From Desulfobacteraceae bacterium (lineage in GTDB: Bacteria > Desulfobacterota > DSM-4660 > Desulfatiglandales > Desulfatiglandaceae): DNA of 5,346 nt. The notes beneath the pieces are model-generated. The model was not told where the DNA came from. It worked only from the letters and a program-made list of their open reading frames with translations, and did no database searches. Numbering within the stretch: the first letter of the stretch is position 1; each line of letters opens with the position of its first letter. Shown here one piece after another: positions 1 to 5,337 of this stretch. The translations under genes were made by a program, and so were the position numbers. Location of the stretch: contig JAUWPC010000245.1 of assembly GCA_030611815.1 (NCBI GenBank), forward strand, positions 1 through 5,346. The letters are read 5' to 3'.

Positions 1-62
1 TGTTCGTCATGCAATATAGACTCAACATATTGTGAACCAACAAAAGATTAATTGCACGACTT

Positions 63-93
63 TTGAGTAAAAGGCCGAAAAGCGGTCTATGAT
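63..93 (+). promoter_or_regulatory. Possible promoter of the permease leader, long 19-base spacer
   Basis: TTGAGT (63-68) and TATGAT (88-93) are separated by 19 bases. The -10 is good and the -35 is fair. The spacer holds an imperfect dyad, GGCCG (73-77) and CGGTC (83-87) around AAAAG, with one G/T mismatch. A second dyad, CTTTT/AAAAG (60-64 and 69-73), overlaps the -35. Promoters controlled by MerR-family metal sensors typically have 19-20 base spacers with a dyad between the two boxes, and the downstream gene is a metal-efflux type. That link is inference. The sequence does not match the CueR or ZntR operators I know, and no MerR gene is visible. Confidence 0.3.
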
Positions 94-102
94 GTTTCAC
101 TG

Positions 103-111
103 AAAGGAGGT
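103..111 (+). promoter_or_regulatory. Very strong Shine-Dalgarno site for a short leader ORF
   Basis: AAAGGAGGT is close to the full anti-Shine-Dalgarno complement and sits 7 bases before the ATG at 119. It is far stronger than anything ahead of the permease ATG at 254, where the nearest purine-rich run (GACAGG, 235-240) is 13 bases away. Ribosomes would therefore load well at 119, which is the main reason for taking the 24-codon frame seriously. Confidence 0.5.
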
Positions 112-118
112 GCTGACT

Positions 119-193
119 ATGGAGCGTTTTATGATTCCGAGGGTAGCTCACTGTGGCGAAGGCTGCCAACTTCAGTCCTGGGCACGACCATAA
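119..193 (+). CDS. Possible 24-residue leader peptide with HCxxxC
   Basis: An ATG with an excellent ribosome site opens a 24-codon frame ending in TAA. The peptide begins MERFMIPR and continues VAHCGEGCQLQSWARP, so it carries His11, Cys12 and Cys16 and is otherwise unremarkable, with no membrane segment. I do not recognise it. It is in the same reading phase as the permease but is separated from it by stops at 191, 221 and 245, so it is not a missed N-terminus unless there is recoding or sequencing error. Short Cys/His peptides upstream of metal-transport genes can act as translated sensors (CruR-type peptides with CxxxCxxH upstream of copper genes are one case). Here that is only an analogy. 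Alternatives are a chance frame or a decayed gene end. Confidence 0.4.
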   Translation: MERFMIPRVAHCGEGCQLQSWARP

Positions 194-201
194 ACTGCCC
201 A
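142..201 (+). other. Two potential RNA stem-loops in the permease leader
   Basis: GGTAGCT (142-148) can pair with GGCTGCC (161-167), giving seven pairs of which two are G-U, around a 12-base loop. TGGGCA (179-184) pairs perfectly with TGCCCA (196-201) around the stop codon of the short frame. TGCC (164-167) can also pair with GGCA (181-184), so the two stems could in principle exchange. No T-run follows, so this is not an intrinsic terminator. Translation of the short frame would pass through both stems. A regulatory role is speculative, and stems of this size also occur by chance. Confidence 0.25.
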
Positions 202-253
202 CAAGAACATTTCAGGTTTTTAGAAACGATATGAGACAGGCTGGTAAGACGCG

Positions 254-1489
254 ATGGATTTTTTGAGTGTTATATTAAAAGAAATCATATTTTTTTTTAA
301 TGAAGTATCCATATATCTTCTATTCGGCTTCATTATAGCCGGTATCCTGCATGTTCTATTTCCCGAATCGATTATCCGCCGTCACCTGGGCCGCGATTCC
401 TTTGGCTCTGTTCTTAAGTCGACTCTATTCGGCATACCGATCCCACTATGTTCCTGCGGCGTGGTGCCGGTTGCGGCCTCTCTCAGGAACAGCGGCGCAT
501 CAAAGGGTGCGACCATATCTTTTCTGATCTCTACACCACAGGTGGGCGCAGACAGTTTTATGATCACCTATTCACTCCTCGGATGGATATTTGGCCTTTT
601 TCGCATCGTTGCATCTCTCATAACTGCAATGGCTGCAGGGATCATGGTCAACATTCTCAGCCGGAACGATTCACCCCAGTCTAAAGAGTCATCACCTGAC
701 ATGAATTCTGAAGAAGGATTGGCCGGTCGAATCAAGTCGATCCTTCAATACGTTGAGTACGACCTCTTAGGCTCAATTGCAAACGCGCTGATAGTGGGAA
801 TAATTGCCGCAGGCATAATCTCTGCTCTGATCCCTGAGGGATTTTTTAACAAGTATTTGGGATCCGACTTTCTCTCCATGATCCTGATGCTTCTAATAGG
901 TATCCCTTTATACGTATGCGCTGCGGCCTCCACGCCGATTGCTGCTTCATTGATAATGAAAGGCATTTCACCCGGCGCTGCGCTTGTTTTTCTTTTGACG
1001 GGCCCGGCCACCAATGCCATTACCATTGCAACCACCGCCAGAGTGCTTGGGAAGAAATCAACTGTCGTCTATCTTGCGGCCATCGCCCTTGTGAGCTTGG
1101 CCTTAGGGTATTTTCTCAACGTACTGACGGCACAATATGGTTTTCAGAAGATTATCATGGTTCATCAACATGAAATGCTGCCGGAATGGTTGAAGATCGC
1201 CGGGTCCATTGCATTGGCCCTGATGCTTGGCTGGTATTATTTTAACTTGAAGATTTTAAGCAGATTACGGAGGGAGAAGGATATGACAGAAGGTAAGATT
1301 TCATTGGATGTTCAGGATATGACCTGCATGCACTGCGCCGGCAATGTAAAAAAGGCCGTTGAATCGGTTTCAGGCACATCAGGTGTTTCCGTGGATTTAG
1401 AGGGGAAAAAGGTGGAGTTTGAGGTAAGTGAAGAGGATAATATCGGGAAGGTAAAAGAGGCAATTGTGGGAGCGGGTTATACTGTTTGA
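254..1489 (+). CDS. SO_0444-type Cu/Zn efflux permease with C-terminal HMA domain
   Basis: Integral inner-membrane permease of 411 residues, related to ArsP/YraQ (DUF318, PF03773). About eight hydrophobic segments are visible (near 12-36, 85-110, 112-134, 171-194, 205-223, 243-262, 269-291, 313-331), with a polar linker at 138-160. Two related core segments repeat: residues 61-98, with IPIPLCSCGVVPVAASL, and residues 217-254, with IPLYVCAAASTPIAASL. After a short charged link, residues about 347-411 form an HMA domain whose MTCMHC (356-361) is the metal-binding loop. Permease plus HMA is the architecture of the SO_0444 family linked to copper and zinc efflux in Shewanella. Which metal moves here cannot be read from sequence. 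ATG 254 is the first start after an in-frame stop at 245; its ribosome site is weak. A run of nine T (290-298) encodes Phe13-15. Related ArsP proteins export organoarsenicals, but the HMA tail favours a soft-metal role. Confidence 0.88.
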   Translation: MDFLSVILKEIIFFFNEVSIYLLFGFIIAGILHVLFPESIIRRHLGRDSFGSVLKSTLFGIPIPLCSCGVVPVAASLRNSGASKGATISFLISTPQVGADSFMITYSLLGWIFGLFRIVASLITAMAAGIMVNILSRNDSPQSKESSPDMNSEEGLAGRIKSILQYVEYDLLGSIANALIVGIIAAGIISALIPEGFFNKYLGSDFLSMILMLLIGIPLYVCAAASTPIAASLIMKGISPGAALVFLLTGPATNAITIATTARVLGKKSTVVYLAAIALVSLALGYFLNVLTAQYGFQKIIMVHQHEMLPEWLKIAGSIALALMLGWYYFNLKILSRLRREKDMTEGKISLDVQDMTCMHCAGNVKKAVESVSGTSGVSVDLEGKKVEFEVSEEDNIGKVKEAIVGAGYTV

Positions 1490-1712
1490 TTTTTTTCATC
1501 ATGCCGACTTTATTACCTCCCTACGCACGGGAGACTATCACGCCGGCCTGTGTGCTATTTAGTGTCGATCCATAAATGGCTATTTTCCGCAATCTCATCG
1601 AAAAAGACAGTTTTCGTTCAGGCACTAACGCACCGTCCCAAAAGTTTTTTCTTACATTTTCGCAAAACAAGTTGACCGGATATTAGCCATATATAATCCG
1701 CTTATATCTTCA

Positions 1713-1730
1713 AATACATGCTAATGTATT
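1713..1730. promoter_or_regulatory. Perfect 18-base dyad, possible operator or hairpin
   Basis: AATACAT (1713-1719) and ATGTATT (1724-1730) are exact inverted copies around GCTA. The size and symmetry suit a dimeric repressor site (TetR or MarR families use similar layouts) or a small hairpin. It lies between two converging genes with no open frame beside it, so its target is unclear. No T-run follows on either strand. Confidence 0.3.
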
Positions 1731-1752
1731 GATAATATCCAACAATTACTGG

Positions 1753-1777
1753 CACATTGCATAATGCCGACAATGTG
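1753..1777. repeat. Inverted repeat CACATTG / CAATGTG
   Basis: CACATTG (1753-1759) and CAATGTG (1771-1777) are exact inverted copies separated by 11 bases. A competing fold, CATT (1755-1758) with AATG (1763-1766), uses the same left arm. It could form a small RNA hairpin if transcribed. There is no T-run, so it is not a standard terminator. Confidence 0.25.
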
Positions 1778-1992
1778 GATTAACTGCAGCCTGCATCTTT
1801 CTTCAACAATCGAGGTCACCGCCGAGCCCCGAATTACGAAGTTTTACTTTTATTTTGTTTCAATGACACGATCCTCAATGTCAACTTCTTTGTTTTCCTT
1901 CGTCACTCGTCATTCCTTGATCGTTATTCGATTACTATTTCACAGGCAACTTAAATTGCCAATTTTACAGAAAGAACTTTCAGGACACGGCA

Positions 1993-2616
1993 CTAGGCAG
2001 GGGCCCAGTTCATGTCCGGCCAGGTAATCTCACGGGCAGAGCTGAAATATGGCCCCCGGGCGCACGGCTGACACACCGGTACACCTTCAACGATCACTTC
2101 CCGTTTGTCCCGGACTACCTGGCCACACCGGGCACAGATAGCCTTGTGGCGGGTGGGGCCGGGCAAATCAGATTCGCCAATGGGAACCTGGACCTCCTGA
2201 ACCCGGAAAAGTACGCTGTCGGGCATGCGCTTGTAAGCCTCCAATTGTTGCTGGCCCTTTCCCGTTATTTCAGGCGCGTAGGAGGGGACAAGATCACGAG
2301 ATTCCTCTGTTGAAACCACGCGGTATGCCTTCCCTGTTTCCAAATTGACAAAGGTTGCGGCCATAATGCCATAATCCACGAACTTAAGCGATCGCCGCCC
2401 CAATTTGACGCCGGTGACATAGGCAATGGCATCTGTGGCGCAACGGTCAATTTCAACATAAATAATGATTTTTTTAATCTGATCCGGGGCCTTGGGATCA
2501 TTCAGACCTATGAGCTTGCAACCCAAAATGGACATGCGCACGCCCACTACCTGCCCAGGGCAAAGATGACCGTGGGATTCGGCTGAACCCTTTAGCAGTG
2601 TTTCAAAGTTCTCCAT
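1993..2616 (-). CDS. FmdE-family protein with C-terminal zinc ribbon
   Basis: A soluble protein of 207 residues in the FmdE family (PF02663), named after a gene in the formylmethanofuran dehydrogenase operon of methanogens. The N-terminal half has the family signature: HGHLCPG (15-21), RCATDAI (58-64), then TGVKLGRRSLKF and DYGIMAATFVN (about 68-91). The His and Cys residues of these motifs are likely metal ligands. The C-terminal segment CARC (161-164) with CQPC (182-185) is a four-cysteine zinc ribbon. No signal peptide or membrane segment is seen. The biochemical role of the family is not settled; a link to molybdenum or tungsten enzymes is the usual suggestion. No other Fmd/Fwd subunit is present, so it should not be called a formylmethanofuran dehydrogenase subunit by function. 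It lies downstream of the sensor kinase on the same strand. A GTG at 2625 would add three residues, but it overlaps the ribosome site. Confidence 0.85.
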   Translation of the reverse strand: MENFETLLKGSAESHGHLCPGQVVGVRMSILGCKLIGLNDPKAPDQIKKIIIYVEIDRCATDAIAYVTGVKLGRRSLKFVDYGIMAATFVNLETGKAYRVVSTEESRDLVPSYAPEITGKGQQQLEAYKRMPDSVLFRVQEVQVPIGESDLPGPTRHKAICARCGQVVRDKREVIVEGVPVCQPCARGPYFSSAREITWPDMNWAPA

Positions 2617-2621
2617 TATTG

Positions 2622-2627
2622 CCACCT
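2622..2627 (-). promoter_or_regulatory. Ribosome site that fixes the fmdE start
   Basis: On the minus strand AGGTGG is followed after five bases by the ATG at 2616. The upstream in-frame GTG (2625-2623) lies inside this AGGTGG and has no ribosome site of its own, so ATG 2616 is the preferred start. Confidence 0.6.
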
Positions 2628-2644
2628 GTCAGGATAAGAGTCTA

Positions 2645-2697
2645 AAGTGCCTAATCCCGCCTCAGGCGGGATTGAAGTGCCTAAAGTTAAGGAACTT
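2645..2697. repeat. Palindrome flanked by 10-base direct repeats
   Basis: AATCCCGCCT (2653-2662) and AGGCGGGATT (2664-2673) are perfect inverted copies around a single C. The sequence AAGTGCCTAA occurs at 2645-2654 and again at 2675-2684, so a 30-base period frames the palindrome. A further dyad, AAGTT/AACTT (2684-2688 and 2693-2697), follows. The element lies between the kinase stop and the fmdE start. If transcribed from either strand it would fold into a stable GC-rich hairpin, but no T-run follows, so it is an incomplete intrinsic terminator at best. It looks like a member of a dispersed intergenic repeat family (REP- or MITE-like). Copies elsewhere in the genome cannot be seen from here. 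Confidence 0.6.
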
Positions 2698-2735
2698 CGT
2701 GACTTTTTATAAAGGCTGGTTTTCTCAATTGTCTT

Positions 2736-4343
2736 TCAACGTCTCCTGGGAAGGCTGAAGAAAAAAACACTCCCTTCACCCTCTTTGCTTTCTGCCCAAA
2801 TCCTGCCACCATGCGCTTCAACAATCCCTTTGCAGATGGCGAGACCAAGGCCGGTCCCTTCCCGTTTCCCCGCGCCTCCGGAAGTAGGAAGGGTGCTGAA
2901 CTTCTCAAAGATAATATCCAGGCTTTCCTCGGAAATGCCGACCCCCTGGTCTTTCACCGCAACAAGAATATCATTCTTATTTTCCTGCACCTCTACCTCT
3001 ATCTCCGTACCCTCGTCGGAAAACTTGATGGCGTTCTCCACAAGGTTCACCATCACCTGCTCGATACGTTCTAAATCCATCTCCGCATAAACATCACCAG
3101 GACATTGGCAATGTATTGCCACTCCTTTATCTGTGGCTAAAGGGCTCAGGATCTCAACGACCTCCTGAATCAGCCCAGACACATTTTCCCGCTCAAAAGA
3201 CCAGTCGGCCTTTTTTGCCTCTATCCTGGTAAAATCAAAGAGGTCTGAAACCAGATGAATGAGGCGACGAAGGTTCTTGTCCATTATGTCGAGATAGCGC
3301 CTGTTTTCTGTCCCCTTTATGGTTCGGTTAAGATAATCCACCCCACCACGAATAACCGTTAACGGGGATCTGAGTTCGTGGGACATGTTTGCTAAGAAGT
3401 CAGACTTGAGCTTATCCAAGCTTTGCAATTCGCGGTTGGCCTCAGAAAGTTCCTTTGTGGACTGCTTGATCCTTTTTTCAAGAAGACCTCGGCCCCTGCC
3501 AAGCCTTTCGGCCATGGAGTTAAACGCCTGGCCCAATCTCTCAAACTCGTCTCCGGTCGAGATATCCACCCGGGCATCCAGATGCCCCCCGCCTATCTTG
3601 CCGGCCATTTCCTCAAACTCCCTCATAGGTCTTATCACTAACCGTCGGAGCAGGAAGAACAGGGTTAAGATTAAGAGAGAAATGAGACAAATTGCGCCAA
3701 TCGCCAATTTCAGATGATCCTGTTGAAGGCCGGACCTCATCTTATCCATGGGGAGAAGCAGGCTTAAGCCGCCCCTGATGCCGCCCTTGGATACCTCCCC
3801 GGTCTGGTGGCATTTAAGGCACCCCTTTTCCAGATGAAGGGGCACTATATATTGAAAGCATTGCTTTTCGTCTTGATGGTCAAACTTGTATGCCTCGGTG
3901 ATCTCAGCATTCCTGAACCTGACCAAGGCTCCTCTCTCAAATTCGTCGGGCCTGTTCTCCGGATTGAGGGGGTTCAGGCTTGCAAGCCGAAACCGGTAAA
4001 GGTCTTCACGATCTGAATATTGGGACAGCTTTTTGGTTACCATTGAAGGGGTGAATCGCTGATAGGATCCCCTGGACGTTATGAGTTTGTCGTCGAAAAA
4101 ACAGCGAATATCTTTTGCCCCTTCGCTTGTTTCATCCACCATTACGCCTCCACAGTCAGAGATCCACTGCCGGGTCAAGATGATCTGCCTCGCCAGGACC
4201 CTTGCCTGATTCATAATCTGATCTATGGCCCTTTTTTCCTGCTGCATGCCTTCCCATACGAAAATGATCCCAATGGTCGGGAAGATAATCAGTGTGATGC
4301 ATAAAAGGAATTTCCATTGGAGAGGAAGATGGAGTTTTCTCAT
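2736..4343 (-). CDS. Membrane sensor histidine kinase with haem-c type DUF3365 sensor
   Basis: A 535-residue kinase. Order of parts: membrane segment about 10-30; extracytoplasmic domain about 31-210 resembling Tll0287-like/DUF3365, with LTRQWISDCGGVMV (56-69) and the haem-binding CLKCH (175-179); second membrane segment about 212-232; HAMP about 233-285, with RP at 238-239 and DEFERL at 265-270; a coiled-coil linker 286-312; HisKA with SHELRSP (321-327), where His322 is the likely phosphorylation site; then HATPase with the N box NLVENAIKF (433-441), DQGVGI (465-470), FEKF (479-482) and GTGLGLA (496-502). All catalytic motifs are intact and there is no receiver domain. CxxCH in an exported domain normally means covalent haem c, so the signal may be redox state or a gas or ligand that binds haem. 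Extra cysteines at 64, 81 and 162 are notable. The start has GAGG eight bases upstream. The divergent response regulator is the likely partner. Confidence 0.9.
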   Translation of the reverse strand: MRKLHLPLQWKFLLCITLIIFPTIGIIFVWEGMQQEKRAIDQIMNQARVLARQIILTRQWISDCGGVMVDETSEGAKDIRCFFDDKLITSRGSYQRFTPSMVTKKLSQYSDREDLYRFRLASLNPLNPENRPDEFERGALVRFRNAEITEAYKFDHQDEKQCFQYIVPLHLEKGCLKCHQTGEVSKGGIRGGLSLLLPMDKMRSGLQQDHLKLAIGAICLISLLILTLFFLLRRLVIRPMREFEEMAGKIGGGHLDARVDISTGDEFERLGQAFNSMAERLGRGRGLLEKRIKQSTKELSEANRELQSLDKLKSDFLANMSHELRSPLTVIRGGVDYLNRTIKGTENRRYLDIMDKNLRRLIHLVSDLFDFTRIEAKKADWSFERENVSGLIQEVVEILSPLATDKGVAIHCQCPGDVYAEMDLERIEQVMVNLVENAIKFSDEGTEIEVEVQENKNDILVAVKDQGVGISEESLDIIFEKFSTLPTSGGAGKREGTGLGLAICKGIVEAHGGRIWAESKEGEGSVFFFSLPRRR

Positions 4344-4385
4344 TTTTTTTGCCTCATAACAGATTTCGTTAAGTGGTTGTTATAT

Positions 4386-4405
4386 ACAGGATTTTGATAT
4401 CCTGT
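4386..4405. promoter_or_regulatory. Perfect 7+7 dyad overlapping the kinase promoter
   Basis: ACAGGAT (4386-4392) and ATCCTGT (4399-4405) are exact inverted copies around six bases. The site covers the proposed -10 of the kinase promoter, where a bound protein would block transcription. Half of it recurs: ATATCCTG is found at 4397-4404 and again at 4436-4443. The binding protein is unknown. Confidence 0.4.
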
Positions 4406-4422
4406 TTGATGGAACAAGTCAA
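4394..4422 (-). promoter_or_regulatory. Candidate promoter of the sensor kinase
   Basis: On the minus strand TTGACT (plus-strand 4422-4417) is a near-consensus -35, followed after exactly 17 bases by TATCAA (4399-4394) as a -10 of moderate quality. Transcription would begin near 4386, giving a leader of roughly 40 bases before the kinase ATG at 4343. Confidence 0.45.
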
Positions 4423-4448
4423 ACGTATCAGATCAATATCCTGGGATC

Positions 4449-4478
4449 TTGAATCTCCTTTTGAACAGAAGATATAAT
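4449..4478 (+). promoter_or_regulatory. Candidate promoter of the response regulator
   Basis: TTGAAT (4449-4454) and a perfect TATAAT (4473-4478) are 18 bases apart, fitting a housekeeping sigma-70 type promoter. The predicted start near 4485 leaves a leader of about 145 bases before the ATG at 4631, long enough to hold other control signals. A second promoter nearer the gene is not excluded. Confidence 0.45.
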
Positions 4479-4492
4479 AATATTGATAAAAA

Positions 4493-4509
4493 TGTAACGA
4501 AATTGTAAA
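4493..4509 (+). promoter_or_regulatory. Direct repeats one turn apart, possible OmpR/PhoB-type box
   Basis: TGTAA occurs at 4493-4497 and 4504-4508, exactly 11 bases apart. Tandem half-sites at 11-base spacing are the usual target layout for OmpR/PhoB-family regulators such as the one encoded downstream. TGTAA recurs at 4553-4557, with a related TGTTAA at 4544-4549. The first pair lies just downstream of the predicted transcription start, which would suit autorepression, or it may serve another promoter. Binding is inferred from the layout only. Confidence 0.35.
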
Positions 4510-4597
4510 TTTTCAAAAAGTCCTTTCTATGAAAGTCTGCCGGTGTTAATCTTGTAAAAGCGATAGGCCATTTTATTTAGGGTGGTTTAGATTGAGC

Positions 4598-4620
4598 ATC
4601 TGACAAGGTATCTGACAAGG
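4598..4620 (+). repeat. Tandem 11-base repeat holding the regulator's ribosome site
   Basis: ATCTGACAAGG occurs at 4598-4608 and 4610-4620, a period of 12 bases. The second copy supplies the AAGGA (4617-4621) used as ribosome site for the ATG at 4631; the first copy carries a second AAGG too far upstream to be used directly. It is probably a small local duplication. Confidence 0.5.
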
Positions 4621-4630
4621 AATAATTATT

Positions 4631-5335
4631 ATGCCTGAAGTAACAGGTAAGATCCAGGCAACTATCCTGGTCGTCGATGATGATAAAGATATTGTAGAGA
4701 CAATTAAGGGCAATCTGGAATTAGATGGCTATGAGGTATTATCCGCCTTTGACGGCCGTAGTGGGGTGGATATGGCAAAGAGATGTCGCCCCGACCTGAT
4801 CATACTCGATCTGAACCTGCCCGATATCGACGGGATCAAGGCCTGCCAGATAATAAGAAGAGAATTCGATTTCCCCATCATCATGCTGACAGCGCGGGAC
4901 GGAGTGTCGGACACTGTCCTTGGACTCGAGTGTGGAGCAGACGATTATATGGTGAAACCATTCAATTTTCTCGAGCTTTCAGCCAGAATCAAGGCTATTT
5001 TCAAGAGGGTTGAAAGGAATTTGGTTAAGGACCATTATGAATTGAGGGAACTTTCCATAGACTTCAAATCCAGAAAGGTCTCTGCCCGTGGAGAAGAGAT
5101 CAAACTGACCAAGACGGAATTTGAATTATTGGAACTCTTTGTTTCCTATCCCGATGAGGTCCTCTCCAGGGAGTTTATCACAAATCAGATATGGCGTGAT
5201 TCAGAACTGTACCAGCACAGCAGGGCATTGGACGTTCATGTGCAGAGACTCAGAAAAAAGATAGAATCCGACATCGAAAACCCACAATATATTGTCACCG
5301 TTGCGGGCGTAGGATACAAATTCCAGGCAGGATAA
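4631..5335 (+). CDS. OmpR/PhoB-family response regulator
   Basis: A cytoplasmic transcription regulator of 234 residues, the normal length for the family. The receiver domain (about 11-125) has the acidic pair Asp16/Asp17 in VVDDD, the phosphoacceptor Asp60 in ILDLNLPD, Thr87 in MLTAR and Lys109 in VKPF, so it should be phosphorylatable. After a short linker, a winged-helix DNA-binding domain (about 137-232) shows LTKTEFELLELF (159-170), the recognition-helix region SRALDVHVQRLRKKI (197-211) and the closing hairpin VAGVGYKF (224-231). The start has AAGGA nine bases upstream, and a short non-conserved lead of ten residues precedes the receiver. It is divergent from the haem-motif sensor kinase, its most likely partner. 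The gene that follows is cut by the window edge, so a second kinase downstream cannot be excluded. Target genes are unknown. Confidence 0.93.
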   Translation: MPEVTGKIQATILVVDDDKDIVETIKGNLELDGYEVLSAFDGRSGVDMAKRCRPDLIILDLNLPDIDGIKACQIIRREFDFPIIMLTARDGVSDTVLGLECGADDYMVKPFNFLELSARIKAIFKRVERNLVKDHYELRELSIDFKSRKVSARGEEIKLTKTEFELLELFVSYPDEVLSREFITNQIWRDSELYQHSRALDVHVQRLRKKIESDIENPQYIVTVAGVGYKFQAG

Positions 5336-5337
5336 GA

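Larger units (their letters stand above)
1490..1992. other. Non-coding gap of about 500 bases with short inverted repeats
   Basis: No convincing gene is visible. The stretch is richer in A+T than the flanking genes. It holds CTCCC/GGGAG (1517-1521 and 1529-1533), which has no T-run and so is a poor terminator for the permease. It also holds a 7+7 dyad at 1713-1730, a 7+7 dyad at 1753-1777, and GGCAA/TTGCC at 1945-1949 and 1956-1960, just beyond the fmdE stop. A short heptamer-like repeat, TCGTCAC then TCGTCAT, lies at 1900-1913. An open frame at 1764-2027 lacks a ribosome site and has no protein-like composition. The permease and fmdE genes converge here, so both should terminate within it, yet no clear intrinsic terminator is seen. 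Confidence 0.6.

Noticed and set aside
140..190. tRNA-like wording: GGGTAGCTCA resembling a D arm and GACCA resembling an acceptor end
   Set aside because: The span is only about 50 bases, there is no anticodon arm, no proper T arm, and no pairing acceptor stem.
231..266. 11-codon frame from ATG 231 overlapping the permease start
   Set aside because: It has no ribosome site and is very short. Translational coupling through it is possible but nothing supports it.
119..1489. The short frame at 119 as the true N-terminus of the permease
   Set aside because: Although both are in the same phase, three stop codons (191, 221, 245) separate them, and the permease is complete from ATG 254.
1517..1533. 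CTCCC/GGGAG hairpin as the permease terminator
   Set aside because: The stem is only five pairs and is followed by ACTATCACG, with no T-run.
1672..1697. TTGACC and TATAAT as a promoter
   Set aside because: The spacer is 14 bases, too short for a standard sigma-70 promoter, and no gene follows on the plus strand.
1764..2027. Open frame of 87 codons on the plus strand
   Set aside because: It has no ribosome site, its start lies within an inverted repeat, its composition is not protein-like, and its end runs antisense into the well-supported fmdE gene.
1993..2616. Reading FmdE as evidence for methanogenesis or an archaeal host
   Set aside because: FmdE-family proteins are common in bacteria. 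The neighbours are bacterial two-component genes, and no other formylmethanofuran dehydrogenase subunits are present.
2623..2625. GTG start for fmdE three codons upstream
   Set aside because: The GTG lies inside the AGGTGG that serves the ATG at 2616 and lacks its own ribosome site.
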